Shown here in pieces: positions 4,618 through 6,209 of a DNA stretch of 6,209 nucleotides. Under the pieces are notes generated by a model. It ran no database searches and had not been told where the DNA came from. It saw nothing but the letters and a program-made list of their open reading frames with translations. The translations under genes were made by a program, and so were the position numbers. How positions within the stretch are numbered: position 1 is the first letter of the stretch; each line of letters begins with the position of its first letter. The DNA is from Candidatus Thiodiazotropha taylori (GTDB lineage: Bacteria; Pseudomonadota; Gammaproteobacteria; Chromatiales; Chromatiaceae). The DNA lies in NCBI GenBank assembly GCA_019100305.1, contig JAHRHW010000272.1:1-6209 (forward strand), written 5' to 3'.

Positions 4618-5058
4618 TCAAGCCTCGCCTTTCCATAAAGCGTGCCACCAGCGCTTGCGATTGTTGGGCATTGCAACTGCGGGCAGATCGACCGGCTGGA
4701 TCTTGCTCAACACCCAGCCGGGTAGTGGTGGATTGTCACTGTAGCCGCATGAGACACCCAGGTTGTTTGGATCATAGATCTTGATGAATGACGGTTGCTG
4801 CAGATCATCTGCATAGACAATGCCGCAGTACTCCTCATCATGCTCCCGTCGCAACAACTCATCGACACGCTCGACGAATGTCAGAACCATCGATTCATCA
4901 GAGGCGACCTCGGGTGGTGGTTCGCCTACTGCATAGACATACCACCCACCAGCGGCATCCGCTCTCAACACCTGCCATAGAGCATCCAGTTGATGCCAGC
5001 GCAAGGCGGAAGTGAAACTGCCTTTGAAGGCCTTCAAGAAATTATCCTGTTCGTTCAT
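4618..5058 (-). CDS. Uncharacterised conserved protein upstream of purC
   Basis: The 146-residue protein has no domain that I can name. Visible features are an opening MNEQDNFLKAFKGSFTSALRW, a charged middle with LLRREHDEEYCGIVYADD (about 93-110), KIYDPNNLGVSCG (about 118-130), then PPLPGWVLSKI, and a Trp- and Arg-rich end (NRKRWWHALW). No signal peptide or membrane segment is seen, so it is likely soluble. The regular codon structure and the well-formed sequence suggest a real gene, and similar proteins next to purC in gammaproteobacteria come to mind, though this could not be checked. The ATG at 5058-5056 is preferred, as longer frames run into the purC start; in-frame GTG codons sit just before it and the ribosome site is poor. 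It is divergent from purC and followed by the antitoxin-like gene. Confidence 0.75.
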   Translation of the reverse strand: MNEQDNFLKAFKGSFTSALRWHQLDALWQVLRADAAGGWYVYAVGEPPPEVASDESMVLTFVERVDELLRREHDEEYCGIVYADDLQQPSFIKIYDPNNLGVSCGYSDNPPLPGWVLSKIQPVDLPAVAMPNNRKRWWHALWKGEA

Positions 5059-5184
5059 CACCACACCACAAAGAGAATGGAAACTCCACATCAACGCGGA
5101 GCATGGATCAGGCGCCTCACCCTTCGGCAGAGCCGCACCGATATCAGACACGACACAAGCATGAGTTTCCTGTCCGATCATGGG

Positions 5185-5190
5185 TATAAT
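5185..5190 (+). promoter_or_regulatory. Probable -10 element of purC
   Basis: TATAAT is a perfect match to the sigma-70 -10 consensus and lies 31 bases before the purC ATG at 5222. The sequence 17 bases upstream (TGAGTT, 5162-5167) is a poor -35. Short inverted arms GGGT/ACCC (5182-5185 and 5192-5195) flank the hexamer. No PurR-type operator was seen. Confidence 0.55.
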
Positions 5191-5221
5191 GACCCTTTGC
5201 CTCTGCCGGTTACAACCCATG

Positions 5222-6112
5222 ATGACTGATAGCCATACCCTTTTCGAATCAAACCTGGACCTGAAGCTACTCAATCGGGGCAAAGTACGTGATATCTATG
5301 AGGTAGATGATCAGCATCTGTTGATCATCACCAGTGACCGTCTTTCAGCATTCGATGTGGTTCTGCCACAACCCATTCCCGGCAAAGGCGAGGTCCTCAC
5401 CCGTGTGGCTAACTTCTGGTTCCAGCGAACCGAACCATTGATTCCAAACCATCTGGCGAAACTGCAGCTTTCCGAGATCCTGACAAACCCCGATCAGCGC
5501 AACAGTCTGGGTGACAGATACATGATCGTCCGCAAGCTCAAGCCACTTCCGATCGAAGCGATCGTACGGGGTTACCTGATCGGCTCCGGCTGGAAGGATT
5601 ACCAACACAACCAAACGGTCTGCGGTATCCCGCTGCCCGCCGATCTGCAGCAGGCGGACCGTCTGCCCGAAGCCATCTTCACCCCGTCCACAAAAGCGGA
5701 TGTGGGGGATCACGATGAAAACATAGATTTCAGCCAGACTGAAAATCTGCTTGGCCGTGAACTGGCGGCACAAGTTAAGGAGATCAGCCTGAGCATCTAT
5801 AACCAGGCAGCCGACTATGCATTGAGTAGGGGCATCATCATTGCCGATACCAAGTTCGAATTCGGTCTGGATGATGCCGGACAGCTGCATTTGATCGATG
5901 AGGCACTGACTCCGGATTCATCGAGATTCTGGCCGGCGGACAGCTATCGTCCCGGTACCAGTCCGGTCAGCTTCGATAAACAGTTTGTCAGAGACTACCT
6001 GGAAACCCTGGATTGGGATAAAACCCCACCAGGCCCTGAGTTGCCCCAGGAGGTTATCGATAAAACGGCTGAAAAGTATCGTGAGGCTGAAAGACGCCTG
6101 ACCGGTAAATAG
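5222..6112 (+). CDS. purC: Phosphoribosylaminoimidazole-succinocarboxamide synthase
   Basis: PurC (SAICAR synthetase) joins CAIR and L-aspartate with ATP in the cytosolic de novo purine pathway. The 296 residues fit the longer form of the family. Conserved blocks in order are GKVRDIYEV (20-28), TSDRLSAFDVVLP (37-49), IVRGYLIGSGWKDY (114-127), FTPSTKADVGDHDENI (153-168), IADTKFEFGL (207-216) and LIDEALTPDSSRFWP (224-238). Two adjacent in-frame ATG codons occur at 5219 and 5222; the second, giving MTDS, is preferred by resemblance to family starts. No good Shine-Dalgarno precedes either, so translation initiation is unusual. The gene is transcribed alone in this window, divergent from the 146-residue protein gene, with a consensus TATAAT upstream. 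No clear terminator is seen after the TAG. Confidence 0.97.
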   Translation: MTDSHTLFESNLDLKLLNRGKVRDIYEVDDQHLLIITSDRLSAFDVVLPQPIPGKGEVLTRVANFWFQRTEPLIPNHLAKLQLSEILTNPDQRNSLGDRYMIVRKLKPLPIEAIVRGYLIGSGWKDYQHNQTVCGIPLPADLQQADRLPEAIFTPSTKADVGDHDENIDFSQTENLLGRELAAQVKEISLSIYNQAADYALSRGIIIADTKFEFGLDDAGQLHLIDEALTPDSSRFWPADSYRPGTSPVSFDKQFVRDYLETLDWDKTPPGPELPQEVIDKTAEKYREAERRLTGK

Positions 6113-6163
6113 ATCGGAATCGAATCCTGTTTCGGCCGGCAGTCGGCAGGCTTCAATAGCCGG

Positions 6164-6192
6164 TTGATATCAATCCAATCTGCCATTATACG
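6164..6192 (+). promoter_or_regulatory. Possible promoter for a gene beyond the window
   Basis: TTGATA (6164-6169), a 17-base spacer and TATACG (6187-6192) form a reasonable sigma-70 pattern pointing right. On the opposite strand the same spot reads TATAAT (6190-6185), whose -35 would fall at or past the window edge. Which direction is used, if either, cannot be told here. Confidence 0.3.
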
Positions 6193-6209
6193 ACCTGCCC
6201 GGATCAGCA

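Noticed and set aside
5180..5221. Upstream purC start at 5180
   Set aside because: It would place the TATAAT element inside the coding region and add residues unlike the family N-terminus.
5059..5283. Upstream extension of the 146-residue protein to a start at 5283 (221 residues)
   Set aside because: The extension overlaps the purC start and promoter and adds a motif-free stretch, whereas the MNEQ start gives a compact protein.
5345..5890. Leftward 181-codon frame inside purC
   Set aside because: It is fully antisense to a strongly conserved purC and shows no recognisable domain.

Overview
This window looks like chromosomal DNA of a gammaproteobacterium. That assignment rests on the flavour of the proteins (296-residue PurC, FolB-FolK pair, PlsY) and on a candidate Csr/Rsm-type small RNA; it is inference. 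A Chromatiales-like or sulfur-oxidising lineage is possible but not shown. No complete mobile element, tRNA, rRNA or CRISPR array was recognised.

Layout. A DUF1015-family gene runs leftward off the window (868 to 1). The 869-1233 gap is not empty. On the + strand it holds a likely small RNA of about 125 nt (about 1045-1169), with five ANGGA motifs, a closing stem, a strong intrinsic terminator and an upstream imperfect GacA/UvrY-type box. Leftward folB and folK (2113-1234) overlap and encode two consecutive steps of the tetrahydrofolate pathway. Divergent from them, plsY and a metallo-beta-lactamase-fold hydrolase gene (2218-3782) overlap by one base and form a phospholipid-linked operon. A gene-poor stretch (3783-4101) is full of inverted repeats and holds a short leftward open frame of doubtful status. 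Next come two leftward genes: an orphan MbcA/ParS/Xre-type antitoxin-like protein (4521-4102) and an uncharacterised 146-residue protein (5058-4618). Rightward purC (5222-6112) makes SAICAR in purine synthesis. The last 97 bases carry promoter-like sequence.

How the parts relate. Most genes are housekeeping: folate synthesis, purine synthesis (which consumes folate one-carbon units) and membrane phospholipid synthesis. The parts that stand out are the candidate CsrA/RsmA-sequestering RNA between the DUF1015 gene and folK, the structured 3783-4101 region, and the antitoxin-like gene with no visible RES toxin, whose promoter region contains an inverted repeat. All motif and structure statements come from reading the sequence by eye; no homology or folding software was run.
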